Made by a program: the position numbers and the translations under genes. Under the pieces are notes generated by a model. That model worked only from the letters and a program-made list of their open reading frames with translations, made no database searches and was not told where the DNA came from. From assembly GCA_949987705.1 (NCBI GenBank), contig CATLJY010000929.1, positions 124,001 to 188,000 on the forward strand: a stretch of 64,000 bases of DNA, in the 5' to 3' direction. Shown piece by piece: positions 22,036-34,035 of the stretch (positions are counted from its first letter, which is position 1; the number at the start of each line of letters is the position of its first letter). The stretch is from Thereva unica (taxonomy: Eukaryota > Arthropoda > Insecta > Diptera > Therevidae).

Positions 22036-23965
22036 ATTAAACCCTACTCCCTATACTACCTTCGCAAAGATTTTCGGTGAAAATATCATACGTAATCCTA
22101 AAAAATTCTTTGATTTCGTTAATCTAAAGCGAAAAAAATCAGGCTACCCGAGATCAATGACAAACGGTGTCACACACTCGCTCCCCCAAGAAATTTCAAA
22201 CATGTTTGCAGACAGGTTCAGTGAAAATTTCTGCCCCGTTTCTTCGACTGCACACACTGTCCCAAGAGAGCATTCCGAAACTGCGGTCGTTATAGATAAT
22301 ATATCTCTATGGCCCGAAGATATAATGACAGGTCTAATATATCTGGAAGTCAATAAACGTCACGGTTCGCACTGTCTACCTACAAGTTTTTTGCAAAACC
22401 ACGCCCAACTCTTTCTTCTCCCCCTTCACCTAATTAACAAGTCCCTATCTGCCGGTAAGTTTCCTTCGGTATGTAAGAAATCCTTCCTCACACCAATCTT
22501 TAAGTCAGGTGATAAATATGCGGTGGAAAACTATACGGGCATTGCTATCTGTTATCCCTAAACTATTTGAAAAACTTATCTATGACAAGATTTCTCTCTA
22601 ATTGTTCCGAACCTAAACGATCAGCAACATGGTTTCAGAAAATGTCGTTCCACCACATCCAATCTTATGATAATGATATCCGAACTGCTGTGCGGTATGG
22701 AACAAGGCCACCAGTTTGACGCTGTCCACACGGATTTCAGCAAAGGCATTTGACGAGTAGACCGCCACATATTATTTATGAAATTATTAAGATTTGGTAT
22801 ATCCAGCTCCCTTCTAGATTGGATAACATCCTATCTTAATGGAAGAACTCAGGTGGTAAAATTTCAGGGTCTCCTTTCAAAAGAAATTCATGTAACCTCA
22901 GGTGTACCGCAAGGCAGCCCCCTAGGACCACTTCTATTTAACATATTCATTTCCGATCTATCTGAAAAATTAAATGTCATTCCGCACCTCTTTTACACCG
23001 ATGATTTAAAAATTAAGTGTTATAAGGTTTCAAACTGATGTATCCTTTTTACAGTCGAAACTTAATGCACTACAAGACTGGTGCACCACTAATAATCTTC
23101 TTCTTAACACCAGTAAGTGCCACGTAATTACCTTCTCCGGGAAAAGAAACAAACAGCAGCAAAATTATTATCTCAATGACAATGTCTTGGATCGTGTCGA
23201 TCACATTGTTGATTTAGACATTGTTCTCGACAGCAAGTTAAACTTTAACTTACTTACCTACACTATGATAATATTATTGCTAGATCCAACAAGCTGTTGG
23301 GTTTTATCAAGAGAAGAGCTAAAGAATTCGACTACGTATGGGTTACTAAAGCCTTGTTTTGCTCATAAGTTCGTCCTACTCTTGAATATGCGTGCCAAAT
23401 CTGGAACCCTATATTTCAAGTTAATATAAACCGATTAGAATCTGTCCAAAAGAAGTTCCTTCTTTTCGCGCTTAGGAACCTCTATATTCCTTCGGATTTT
23501 CACAACCTTCCTCACTATAAGGACAGGGTCCTTGATCTCTTGCCTCTATCTCTTAGACGGAAATTGCTTATATCTTGTTTTACCCTGGATATCCTGAACA
23601 ATAACCTCAAGGTGCAGTTCCTGTCGGACACAACCAAACTCAACAATACTCGACAAACAGCACATTCCAAACTGCTTAAAGAGTACCCGCATCGCACTGA
23701 ATATGCTAGAAACGACCCCGTTAACAGGTACTGCATTACCTTCAATACCTGTTTCTCTCCCTCAATTAACAAAATTTGCTATAAAAGAAAACTAATTTCC
23801 CTGTTGTCCTCCTGCTTTCTTACTAACACTATAGACCTAGATCTTAGTTTAATATTTAAATATTGAAATAATCGCAATGTCCTTTTACTTAATGTTAATA
23901 TGTATTTGTTTTATGTAATTGTTTTTGTTAAGTGCCTTGTTTGGCAATTAATAAATAAATATACA
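22036..23965 (+). pseudogene. CR1/Jockey-type LINE, 5' truncated, frameshifted
   Basis: The blocks in order are NPKKFFDFVNLKRKKSGYPR, a palm-preceding SLSAGKFPSVCKKSFLTPIF, HTDFSKAF near 22730, SGVPQGSPLGPLLFNIFISD (about 22900), YTDD near 22996, and the C-terminal HRTEYARNDPVNRYCITFNT. The frame changes at about 22560, 22760, 23040 and 23430. The catalytic box reads YTDD rather than YADD. The 3' end is an A-rich TAATAAATAAATA at about 23950. Closest relatives in the window are the LINEs at 42.7-48.4 kb. Confidence 0.85.
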
Positions 23966-23969
23966 AAAA

Positions 23970-26900
23970 TTAGGCATATTAATAATAATAGTACTCGTGT
24001 TAACTGAAATAAATCTGTAAGGCTGTTTTTTTGTAAATTGTATTCTGCACATAAAATATTTTCTGGACAGTAAAAAAAGTACATTAATTAAAAAATGGAC
24101 GTTTATTTAATTGTATTTAACACTACTTTGTTTGAGAAAATGTGAGCTTAAATTATATTAAGTATTCCTGGGCGTATCGAAACTACCGCCTCTTCAAAAA
24201 GGACTTTGCTAGCATACTCATTTCTCAAACAGTGCTTGAAGAATATTTGCCGAAAAACACGATGTAACTGAACTTAAAACGGATCCTATCCGACGCATGT
24301 TCCTAAAACGGCCATACCACTGTGACCAATTTATATCGACCAACAGTAGCAGCGTTTCCATTTTCATTGTTCGTGTTCTTGGCGCTTTCCTCCGCAGTCC
24401 CAATTTTCCTCAGGCAATTGTCTAATTATTTTGCTTAAGCTATAGGGAAATGCATTTCCACACAACATGTTAGTTACTTAACCGCTACATGTTTCTGCTG
24501 TAGTGCTTTTACTTATAGAGCGAAAGGGACATCAGTTGAATTGAATGTAATTTAAATTTAAATTTTAGCCTCTTTCAACAAAGAAAACTCTCCATGGCAC
24601 AATTTAAAAATACGTGAGTAAAATGTTTCCAAATTGATTTCCATTCCATTAGATATTTCTTTCCCTAATTTTTTGATATCCTACTTCTATAATGCCCTAA
24701 AGACCACAGATTTACTGATCCTCAATCAAGCAAAACCGGAAAGCAAGATGACCATTCAGGATGTGTATCTCATTTAACACCCTCATAATCATTGGACATG
24801 TTTCCCAGAAACATGCCAAAACGCATTCCGTTCAACAGAGAAAATTTCAAAATCAGCTCCTGTCGGCCGGAAAATCCCGGGATGAACAGGATGAAGGAAA
24901 GGGAGTGGCCAGAGACAGAGTCAATCCAGTCCCAACAGGACACGAGAGAAGAAATAAATTGCGATGTCATTGGAAGTAATTTTGATGTATCACCTATAAA
25001 GGCTCAAATCCCCAGACAGAATGGGATAACCAAAGATATCAAGGATAGCAAAGGATACAACTCCGGATAGGACTAGCATTTTGAGATGTTCCACGAAGCC
25101 TATTCCAGTTTTGGTGGCGATGTCACGTGCCTTTAAGTCCCGGTGGTTGATAGGAAATTTGCGAAAGGAAAAAAAAAAACTAAAAACCCAATACGTTTCC
25201 CTCTAACTAACCAGAGCCAAGCGTTCACTGCTTTTGATATCAGTTGAAAAAGAAAAAAACTTTTTCCCCAGTGATGAAGGAAAAATCATTTTTGGGTGTG
25301 GGAGTTCGATAAATCAGTGACAGATCCAGTATTTGAAGGTACATGACAACTTTTCCTTGTTGTCTGGATTTTCAGGGGGTGCTTTCTGGCCCAAAATGAA
25401 AGAAATCTGCCACCAAGATTGGCGAGTGATAAGGCATGAAATTCTACACGCAAAACCAAACACGCACAGGGGATTGCGTGTTAATCTCTACAGGAGGAGA
25501 GCCCCATTCTCGCAAATCAATCAACGAAATAAATTTGCTCCCTTTAAATGAAAAAAAAAAATTAGAAAAAAAGTCCGGAATTTTATGAGATATTTCAATT
25601 ATACACGTCATGGCCCAAGAGTGTTGGAGCAGGGATCAAATTGGATGTATTTAAAGGAAAATTATGTTTACCAGGAATTCCGAAAAATCTATTTAACATT
25701 TTCATTCCTGATCCCGACTGTAGTATGGGTAAAAAGGTACAGCGCCAGAGATTTGTTAATAAGATTAAAATTTAATAAATGGTAATTGAAAAACGATTTT
25801 TTTTTTCGTTTGATAAAAAATTAATAGCCTCTCGAAAATCCGTCCTGCTTCCGATGAATATAATTATGTATGTTAATCAATAAAACTTGTTCATTCGTCA
25901 CAATAAGAGCTATTTTGGGAGTTAATAACTGTATGATGAGTAATGGATAACTCGTATTTTTAAATTTAATTCAATTTATGTAGAAAATTTTAATTACATT
26001 AATATTTTTCGTTATTTGCATATCAAATGCACATATCCATTTATTAATTATATTGATAAATGATGTGAAAGTTGTACGTTGTGCGATTGTGCATTAATAT
26101 CCAAGTGATTGTGTTAAAAAAAAATTACAAATGCAATAAAATATTTCTAACATTCCATTTCATCCTGTATTTTAAGGGATAATAAAGGTAGATTGTTAAT
26201 TAATATTATCTAAATGTTTGTAAAATGTGTTAGATTTTTGCTTCATAAGTTTCAAGCGTGGGTCATAATGTGGCCGTTGCAGAGCAAGTGCGTTGACACA
26301 ATATGTATATGTGGAGAAACGCCATAAAGTTTGGTGAAATTAAAACTTTTTCATAAGATAGCCCAAACGCAGCTTGCGAGAGCACCAAGCCAAAGCTTTT
26401 GTACAACCGGAGGTTATTCGAAATACAAGCACATATCTACATATATTAATAAAAGAAAGTTTCTGTTTGCATGCATAATGTGTGCGCCACAGCGGGCGCA
26501 CCAGTCCGCGGAGCTTCGAAATTTTGCTCGAAGGTCCGTAGGGGTCTCCCATGCTGCACCTCGAACCACCGATTTTCGAAATTCAAAATGGTCGTTGAAA
26601 TATGACCGAAATTCAAATGGCCAAATGTGTTACCATTTCCATGCAAGTCGGTATCGGGGGTTTTTATGGTAGCAAATAACAAATTCCGGAAATAACCGGA
26701 AATGGATGGGTAGCAGAAACTAAACTTCTAGTTCATTGTTTGCCACAGATGTCGCCTAAAGCTGACCTGCCCCACATGTAGTTAGCTGAATTTTACCCGA
26801 AAATGAAGCAATGCAAAAAAAATTCATTGGAAAATTCATAAATTGGTTAAATACGAAAAATGCCATCGATATAAATCCAATTTAGAAGCTGATTTTTTAA

Positions 26901-27140
26901 GTTAGGCGTAAACATAAAATATCTTAGCAGATAACGGACTTTGCCATCAACCGGATGAATATACTCGGCCATGTTTTTTGGGGTACATGTGACTGTGGCG
27001 CCCTCATTAATCAAACGAAAAGTGACAACACTGAGTTATACCTCCTTGTATAGTCTCCCTGATCAGAACTTATCAATTCAAAATGGCCGCGCCAATATGG
27101 CCCACGAATATTTCCAATTGTATTCCGATTGCAATGCAAA
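23970..27140. other. 3.2 kb without a supported gene
   Basis: AT-rich DNA. Overlapping frames at 24761-25070 have gene-like base composition but no motif on either strand. Two loosely similar sentences near 26570-26650 and 27080-27160 (ATTCAAAATGG and CCAATTG/CCATTTC texts) suggest an old repeat. No TIRs found. Confidence 0.4.
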
Positions 27141-27141
27141 C

Positions 27142-27618
27142 TTATATATTCAAAATTTTGCAATCACATTCTTCTTCTTCTACTTTCTTCTTTACGCTCC
27201 TTAAATACTTCATGGGACATAGGGCGGAAACAGTTGCCCTCCAGCGGACTCTGTTTTGAGGGACAGCTCTCAGCTCTGACCAGGATCTCGCAGTTGTTGC
27301 GACTTCTGTTAGTAGGGTTCTTCTCCACGTTGTTCTATGACTTCCTACTCGACGGGATCCTTGCGGATCCCAGTCATGGGCCTGTTTGGCTAGATTTTCG
27401 TTTTCGCGGCGTCGCAAGTTGTGGCCAACCCAATTCCATTTCCTTCGCCTGATTTGGTCATCTATCCTTTCTCGGCCGGCACGGCGCCATAGTTCTTCGT
27501 TTGAAATTCTATTTGTTGAAGACTTTTAAGTGGCCTGTGATGGATCGGGTGACTTTTAATGTTTCGCAACCTTACAAAAGAACTGTCTTAACGTTGGAGT
27601 TGAATAGCCGCTATTTGT
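27142..27618 (-). pseudogene. LINE-D copy 2, C-terminal part (host of inserted LINE)
   Basis: On the minus strand it reads RLFNSNVKTVLL-stop-GCE, then ELWRRAG-like text, KWNWVGHNLRRRENENLAKQ, GSRRVGSHRTTWRRTLLTEV and QNRVRWRATVSALCPMKYLR. These are the RT thumb and C-terminus of an endonuclease-reverse transcriptase LINE. It is the continuation of 29284-29530; the 1.66-kb LINE between them lies on the opposite strand. Confidence 0.8.
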
Positions 27619-27621
27619 TCT

Positions 27622-29283
27622 TAGTTTCTTGTTCTCAGTTTCCTAGCCAATGGAAACAGGCTCTTGTTGTACCTATTCCGAAAAAGGTCTCTCCTTCGCA
27701 ACCATCTGACTTCCGTCCAATCAGTCTTCTATGCTTCCTTTCTAAAGTTTTTGAAAAAAATTATTGCTAAACAGCTCAAGTACTATCTAAATCAAAGTAG
27801 TATTCTCTCTATATGGCAATCTGGTTTCAGGTCTGGGCACAGCTGCGAAACGGCACTCTTAAAAGTTTCAACTGATATTTTTGAGTCACTTGATAACAAT
27901 AAAATTGCAATCTTAGTTCTACTCGATTTCTCAAAAGCATTTGACTCAGTTGACCATATGATGTTACTTGAAAAACTAGGCAGAAATTTTGGACTCGGCC
28001 CTACTGCAGTCAAACTATTTGAAAGCTATCTCCAGGAGCGCTCTCAAATTGTTAAGGTACAAGAATCTTTCTCCGAACCAGCGCTTCTTCATTGTGGAGT
28101 ACCTCAAGGCTCTATCCTGGGCCCCTTGCTTTTCTGCCTTTATATAAACCACCTTCCAAATGTAGTCAAACATTGTTCCATACATCTATATGCTGATGAT
28201 GTGCAGATCTACATATTTAAGCAAACCTCTTGAACTTATCGAGGATTGTGCTGTTCAGCTAAACTGATCTGAAACGTGTGACTGAATGGTCAGTTCAGTA
28301 CAAATTACTGCTGAACCCTACCAAGTCGTCCTGCCTTGTCGTCAGCAAATCTCCTATTGACATTGAAAATCTGTTCCCAATTAAAATTAATGGTAATGTT
28401 GACTCTGTAAGAAATCTGGGAGTCGAGCTCAGTTGCTGTAACCAAACCAGAAGTGTCCTTCGTAAGGTGTATGCCTGCCTTCACCAACTTTGGGTATTCT
28501 CTAATCTATTGCCTCTTGCTTTACGTATACGACTGGAGAAGGCCCTGGTAATGCCCCATTTCACGTAAGGAAGCCTAATTTTTTCAAAACTTGATGCTGT
28601 CTGTTCAAGAAAAATACGTTTTGTCTTTAAATTGCGTCGTTTTGATCATATCACGCACTATGCTCCCATTCTGCTAGGTATGACGTTTGAAAACTACCTA
28701 ATATATCACCGATTAAAATTCAATTTTAAACTTATACACAGCAGATGCCCTGGATATTTATTTCAAAAACTTAACTTCTTGCAACTAAGCAGACAATCTA
28801 GCACACTTTTGGTGCCTCGTATACGAACAGTATATGGTGAACGCTCTTACTTGTTCCAAATTGCTCGGATGTGGAACAAACTACCCGTTTATGTGCGGAG
28901 CGCGTCCTCTTGGCGATTATTCAACAGGCTGTTGAAGGAACATCTAACAAATAACAATTTGTAGGGTCACTCACTTTTTGAATCTTCTTTTCATTTATCT
29001 TCTTTTCTTGCTATTTTTTTCTTTTATTTTATTATTAAAACATTATTTTTTATATTTTGTTAATATTATTTTTCAAACTTCATCTTGTAACTTCTTTTCA
29101 TTTTTCTTCGTTTTCTCACTTTTTTTTAAACATAATTTTTTGTATTTTGTTAATATTATTTGTTTTTTAGTTTGTAGTATGTTATATTCATTTTGTCTCA
29201 GTCACCCAATTAATATTTTGTTTGTACGTTTGTAAGAATTATGTTCTTTTGTACAATTTTAAATAAATTATTATTATTATTAG
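27622..29283 (+). mobile_element. CR1/L2-like LINE inserted into LINE-D, two or three frameshifts
   Basis: The RT motifs are well kept: VPIPKKVSPSQPSDFRPISL, WQSGFRSGHSCETALLKVST, LDFSKAFDSVDHMMLLEKLG, LHCGVPQGSILGPLLFCLYI and YADDVQIYIF, so the catalytic Asp residues are intact. The C-terminus LVPRIRTVYGERSYLFQIAR ends at 28964. The 3' UTR ends in TAAATTATTATTATTATTAG, an (ATT)n tail. Frame changes occur near 27750, 28235 and 28570. The endonuclease is missing, so the copy is 5' truncated and inactive. Confidence 0.88.
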
Positions 29284-29530
29284 TTGAGATCTCCGTTGAT
29301 TTCCATATGCGGGACAAGCATGCATTGGAACTGACGTCTTCTTCTGCCCACCATTTTCTGTAATAATGCTACCGAGGTAGCAGAATTTATCTACCAGTTC
29401 CATGTCACGGTTATTCAGCGCTGTCCGTTCAATGGTGTTTGCATTTATCCGCATTTATTTGCATGTCTAGCAAATTAAGCTCTAGATAGCAAGCCCCATT
29501 GTATGCTGCCTGTTTTACTATCTAGAGCGC
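29284..29530 (-). pseudogene. LINE-D copy 2, upstream part (continues at 27618)
   Basis: The minus strand reads MRINANTIERTALNNRDMEL then VDKFCYLGSIITENGG and, after a frameshift, RIWKSTEIST, the segment that normally precedes the RLFNSNV block now at 27.6 kb. A short GSIQWGLLSR piece near 29500 suggests more of the palm, with a deletion between. Confidence 0.75.
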
Positions 29531-29703
29531 CGACAAGGATTTTATTTATTATTACATATAAGAAATAGTGAAGAACAAAGTAGGCATCCCAGTCGAACTC
29601 CTGAGCTACGCCTCCCAGCGAAGGTTGGGTTCACCTCTTACAACAGAGAACTTTCCAAGCTTACCGAGCTTTACTTACTTCACCACATATGTGTATGTCA
29701 CAC

Positions 29704-30004
29704 ACGACAAAGTTGGCAACATTTGGTGTTGGTGTCAGAATTGAAAGTGTGTAGGTTGGTTAACAACTTAAATTCGAAGTTTGTCGGCGGTTGGAATGAA
29801 ATCGAAAATTTTTGATTTTTAGTAGAAGTTGGCCACCATGTTGTATGTCTGTAGCGGTGTTGATAACTTAGCCAGCGAACATCATTGGAAATTGTAATTG
29901 GAACGGTGCACTTCGATGATGTTTGCACGGATGTTGAAAATCAAGTTGCAGTGTCTATATATGTATTTCATGATGCCAACTTAGTTGTCAACCAAGTTTG
30001 TCGT
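29704..30004. mobile_element. possible MITE, TIR ACGACAAAGTTGG
   Basis: ACGACAAAGTTGGCAAC at the left and, inverted, ACGACAAACTTGGTTGACAA at the right, 301 bp apart. The interior repeats GTTGGTTAACAACTT-like text. No TSD resolved, so moderate support only. Confidence 0.45.
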
Positions 30005-30009
30005 CTGTA

Positions 30010-30160
30010 GGCCGCTTTATAGAGTGTCCGGAATCTTCCGTCCTCACATAAGCGGCCAACAATCCTCCGAAGTATTTTCCTGTCGAACGCGGCTAAGAGG
30101 TTTGAGTGCTTTTTGCCAAGCATGGTGCGACCCATAACGCTGAATTATGGTACGTTGTAG
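30010..30160 (-). pseudogene. LINE fragment (RT C-terminal region)
   Basis: The minus strand reads MLGKKHSNLLAAFDRKILRR then IVGRLCEDGRFRTLYKAA. AFDRKILRRI-GP is a hallmark shortly before the C-terminal domain in LINE-C and related elements (compare RFERKILRCIIGPIREDG in copy 2 near 31420). About 50 residues remain. Confidence 0.65.
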
Positions 30161-30169
30161 CCTTGACTT

Positions 30170-30375
30170 TTACAGTTTTAGATAGGTGGATCTATTCTGC
30201 GTAGATCGCTGCCTTATTCAAGAAAATGTCTAAGAGGGTTACAAAAATACAGGCGAGTATGTAAACCTCTACCACAAAAATTTCTGTGCGACTCCCCCCC
30301 TCCCATACGATTTTTTGTTCGACCTATCCACAGCCAAGCGTTTCGACATTTTCACTGATTCACCCTGTATACATA
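30170..30375. repeat. dispersed repeat W, copy 2
   Basis: Same orientation and order as 12165-12395: TTTACAGTTTTAGATAGGTG, TAAACCTCTACCA, the C-run, CCTATCCACAGCC and CACCCTGTAT. Small indels separate the copies. Confidence 0.75.
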
Positions 30376-30409
30376 TGTGAGAAATTTGAAGTTGATCGAC
30401 TCAAAATCA

Positions 30410-30841
30410 AAGGGTGACTTCGTAAATGCCAACAAACTGTGTCAAAATACAGTATTAATGCAGTCAAGTCAAAGTTCAGTAAAAGCTTAGACAAAGTTGT
30501 GCAGTTTTAAATTTGACATTTATGAAGTGTACTTTTTTTTACTTTTTTTCAAAATGGATAAAAAAGTTATTCTAATCAGCTCCACAGCTGCAGAAAACAT
30601 TAAGTGGCCTACAAATACAAGACAATGGATGAATTTTTAAATTTACGTAAAACGCCTTTTCCTTTTGTCATTTTGCGTTTATTTCGCGCACTTCGCCGAT
30701 TTTTTACAAATTGACGTTTACGATGCAATTAAGATTTGACGTTTACGATGCAATTATGAATACATTGCTTTAAAACTGTGACATTTATGAAGTCTTGACT
30801 TAAACCGACTGCTTGAATTTTACATTTACGAAGTCACCCTT
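30410..30841. mobile_element. MITE with 19-bp TIR AAGGGTGACTTCGTAAATG
   Basis: The left terminus AAGGGTGACTTCGTAAATG (30410-30428) and the right terminus, its exact inverse (30823-30841), enclose 432 bp. The interior repeats AAATTGACGTTTACGATGCA-like text twice near 30710-30755. No coding frame; TSD not resolved. Confidence 0.82.
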
Positions 30842-31049
30842 ATTGTCTTCCTCTACAAACATACATACATGTCCACATAGAGGTGAATGTAATATAAAAG
30901 GTTTACAAACCCAGTCGAAATTCGAAGCAGCACTTACCGATGGAGCACTGTTATAGCTAGTCCTCTGGTAAGGGGTACCAGTAGGACTTGTGAGCTTACA
31001 GAAGTACTGAAAAAAGCACTTACTAGGCCTTACTACACCCCTTACCAAC
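30842..31049. repeat. spacer with a block inverted relative to 34917-34980
   Basis: About 60 bp (30931-30990), including GGTAAGGGGTACC and AGCACTGTTATA, recur inverted at 34917-34980. On the minus strand the block reads TPYQRTSYNSAPSV, in frame within a 103-codon frame. A duplicated coding or TE segment is possible, but I do not recognise it. Confidence 0.45.
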
Positions 31050-33028
31050 CATCCATCCAATGGCGCTACAGCCCAAATCGAGCCTTGGCCTCCTCTAGGG
31101 CATTTCTCCAAGTTTGACGGTCCCTTGCAGCATGTCTCCAGTTCCGGATGTTGAGCATTGACTCTGCGTCAGCCGTCACAGAGTCTATCCATCTCCTCCT
31201 GGGTCTACCTACTGGCCTTCTTCCCGAAATTTCTGATGCCATAAGCCGTTTTGGGATGCGATTGTCCTCCATCCTGATCACGTGGCCGGCTAGTCTCAAT
31301 CTGTTGATTTTTATTAAAGTTGAGAGTTGTGGGTCGTCAAAAGTTTCATACAACTCGTTGTTGTATCTTCTTCGCCATATTCCATCCTCTCTGATTGGGC
31401 CTATTATGCATCTGAGAATTTTCCTCTCGAACCTGTTGACTCGTTAGTCTATGTCCTGGGTCATAGTCCAAGTCTCGCTACCATAACACAGTACTGGTCG
31501 TATTACTGTTTTGTAGAGTGAGAGTTTCGTTTTCCTGTGCACAAATCTTGAGTACAGGATTTGTTTTTGGGCATAAAAGGCTCTATTAGCCAGTAGTATT
31601 CGTCTGGTTATTTCTTCTATTTCTTCGTTTCTTTTTGTGATAGTAGACTCAAGGTAGACTGTTTTATCGACTACTTCTAGGTTATGTTCGTCGATGGTTA
31701 TATTTCTTCCCATTCTAAATCGTCCTGCTCTGGATTGTTGCATCACCTTCGTTTTTTCTTCGTTAATCTTCAGGCCTATGTCCTTTGCCGCCTCTTTTAA
31801 TTCGACATAGACTTCTTTTGCTGCCAAAAAGGACCTTCCCACGATGTTTACGTCATCCGCATATCCAAGTAATTGTACCGACTGGGTAGCTATTGATGAA
31901 CTGCGCTGGACTGACGTTTTCCTTATCACCCATTCTAGGGCCAGGTTGAAAAGCATGGGGGCCAGCCCATCTCCTTGTCTAAGCCCTTGACGTACTTCGA
32001 ACTCCTCTGTTACAACATTTTGGATCCTTACTTTCGTCAGTGAGCTATTTGTGGCGCATTTGATTAGTTGCACCAACTTTGAGGGGAATCCTATTTCCGA
32101 TAAGATCTCGTATAGCCTCTCTCTGTTTATTGAGTCATATGCCTGTTGAAAGTCGACAAATATCTGGTATACATCTACATTCCTTTCCCAGGTTTTCTCC
32201 AGAATTTGCCTTAAGGTCAGCAGTTGGTCCGATGTTGACCTGTTTGTCCTAAAACCAGCTTGATATTCTCCTATAAGGCTTTCTGCTATAGGTTCCAGTT
32301 TTTGTTTCACCAGGATTGTGAAGATTTTGTAGCTGGTCCTGAGGAGTGAGATGCCTCTGTAGTTTTTGCAGTTTAATTTATCTCTTTTCTTGTATATTGG
32401 ACATATAATCGCTTTCTTCCAGTCCTCTGGTATAACTTCTTCCTCCCAGATGGTGCATATGAGTTCGTGTAAGGTTCGTAATAGTTGGGGTCCTCTTTTC
32501 TTTAGCAGCTCAGCTGCTATTCCATCGGCGCCAGGCGATTTGTTGCTGTTCTGCCTTTTTACAGCTTCCCGAACCTCATCCAGTGTTGGTGGTTCTAAAG
32601 AGATGTTATCTTGGGGAATTACAAATGCCTCTGTCTCTGCATTCTCGTTTAATATGGAGATAGGTTTCAATAGGTTCTGAAAATACTCTCTCCACCTTTC
32701 CTTTATCCTATCAGGATCTGCCAACCAGTTCCCATCTATGTCCCTGCAGATGTCCGTTCTTGGCTGAAACTTATTGGTGATCTGGCGAGTTCCTTTGTAT
32801 GCTTGTCTAATTCTCCCTTCATTGAAGTGTTCCTGTATCTGTAAGATTTTCCTATTTAGATATTCCCTCTTCTTCTTTCTTCACAGCTTGCCTGCGATTT
32901 TTCTTTTTTCCTTGGAGACTTCTTGCTCTTGTTGGCCTTGCTATGTACTCTCGGTGGCTCTGGTTTCTTTCTTCAATTGCGGTTCTACAGTCTTGGTCAA
33001 ACCAATCAATTCTAGTCTGTCTGGGGGC
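31050..33028 (-). pseudogene. LINE-C copy 2: reverse transcriptase nearly complete, two frameshifts
   Basis: Reading on the minus strand gives TRIDWFDQDCRTAIEERNQS (upstream of RT), then after a 1-nt shift near 32870 a long frame to 31444. That frame has DIDGNWLADPDRIKERWREY, NKSPGADGIAAELLKKRGPQ, FVDFQQAYDSINRERLYEIL, LRQGDGLAPMLFNLALEWVI and LLGYADDVNIVG, so the catalytic Asp residues are present. After a second shift near 31440 the C-terminus follows: RFERKILRCIIGPIREDG, RLAGHVIRMEDNRIPKR and RRPVGRPRRRWIDSVT, with stop at 31066. The 3' tail is GGAT-rich. The apurinic endonuclease domain is missing. Best copy of this family here. Confidence 0.88.
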
Positions 33029-33274
33029 CCAGCCTAGTGCCTCTTCCGGACGATTTTCCTTGTCGATTAACGCGAACAACTCAGATACTCTAAATTGACA
33101 TTCCTCACTGTTCGTTATAAAGCTACTAATAACTTGCATCACCTCGGACATTTCTTTATTAGGACGACCCCTTTTTCCCCCTGTAGATGGTGTGGTTTTC
33201 AAATCTCGCATACAGGAATGATGATACCTAGCACCTGTAGCTTTGGCATCAGAAACATTTGCAACACGTTGCAA
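33029..33274 (-). pseudogene. unrelated zinc-binding-like coding fragment fused in frame to LINE-C
   Basis: About 82 residues precede LINE-C copy 2 in one open frame. They contain ATGARYHHSCMRDLKTTPS and GGKRGRPNKEMSEVMQVISS then FRVSELFALIDKENRPEE. The RYHxxC and GRP elements resemble a domain common in insect TE-associated proteins (KYHxxCY type), but I cannot name the gene. Since LINE-C copy 1 lacks it at the same point, it is probably the sequence LINE-C inserted into or recombined with. Confidence 0.45.
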
Positions 33275-33349
33275 GCGTACGCCAAAGAAATTTTTTAATT
33301 ATATGTATGAACATTAGCTAAGGTATAAATGCTAGAAAAAAATATTTAA

Positions 33350-34031
33350 GGCAGCATTTCCCTTTGTCGGCTGGAAAATAGACCAATTTTTTGGATTCTT
33401 TTTAAAGAAAACTAATAGAGTAATCTACAAAATTCTTCTTTTATAACTTTTATTCATCTTTCGACTATATTAAAAAAAGTTGTTGGGTCAATCAAAAATG
33501 TTTTAATCCCCCCTCCATTCGGACAAAGATTGATGTGTCCCGCCGCGCACGCCTCTTCCTCGGAAGTGCTCAAGGTCGCACACGTGACCTAAAATCAAAA
33601 ATACACAAATTTTATAAAACTAAACCCTACTACCTACTGACTGACGGAAATGGTTTTTTTGAATTTTGAAAAAAATAGCAAAATGGCGGACTTTTGAAAA
33701 AAGGTCGATTTTCGTCTATTTTTTAACCACATTTATTGTTATAACTTTTTAACAAATTAAAACATTAAAAAATCAAAACCGTCATTCCGTGACAAATTTA
33801 AAGAACAACAATTGTGCCAAATTTTAAAACGATATTTTGAACCGCTTTCTTTTTATCTCTTCCGAAGTGTACAGGTGAGCGCAGCGGGAGGTACGCCTCT
33901 TTAATGACCTGTAACTTTCGATCTACTTGAAGTATCAATCTGAAATTTTGGATCATATTTTTAAAACATATAACTAACGATTAAGCGAAAAAAAATTAGT
34001 TTTTTTTGACCCGACAAAGGGAAATGCTCCC
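33350..34031. mobile_element. MITE with TTAA flanks (piggyBac-like)
   Basis: The left end GGCAGCATTTCCCTTTGTCG and the inverted right end GGGAGCATTTCCCTTTGTCG differ at one base. TTAA flanks both (33346-33349 and 34032-34035), the signature TSD of piggyBac elements. It is 682 bp with no transposase frame. Class assignment rests on the TSD. Confidence 0.82.
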
Positions 34032-34035
34032 TTAA

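Noticed and set aside
24761..25070. Overlapping frames of 72 and 92 codons
   Set aside because: Neither strand gives a recognised domain and the frames overlap each other; kept as unannotated.
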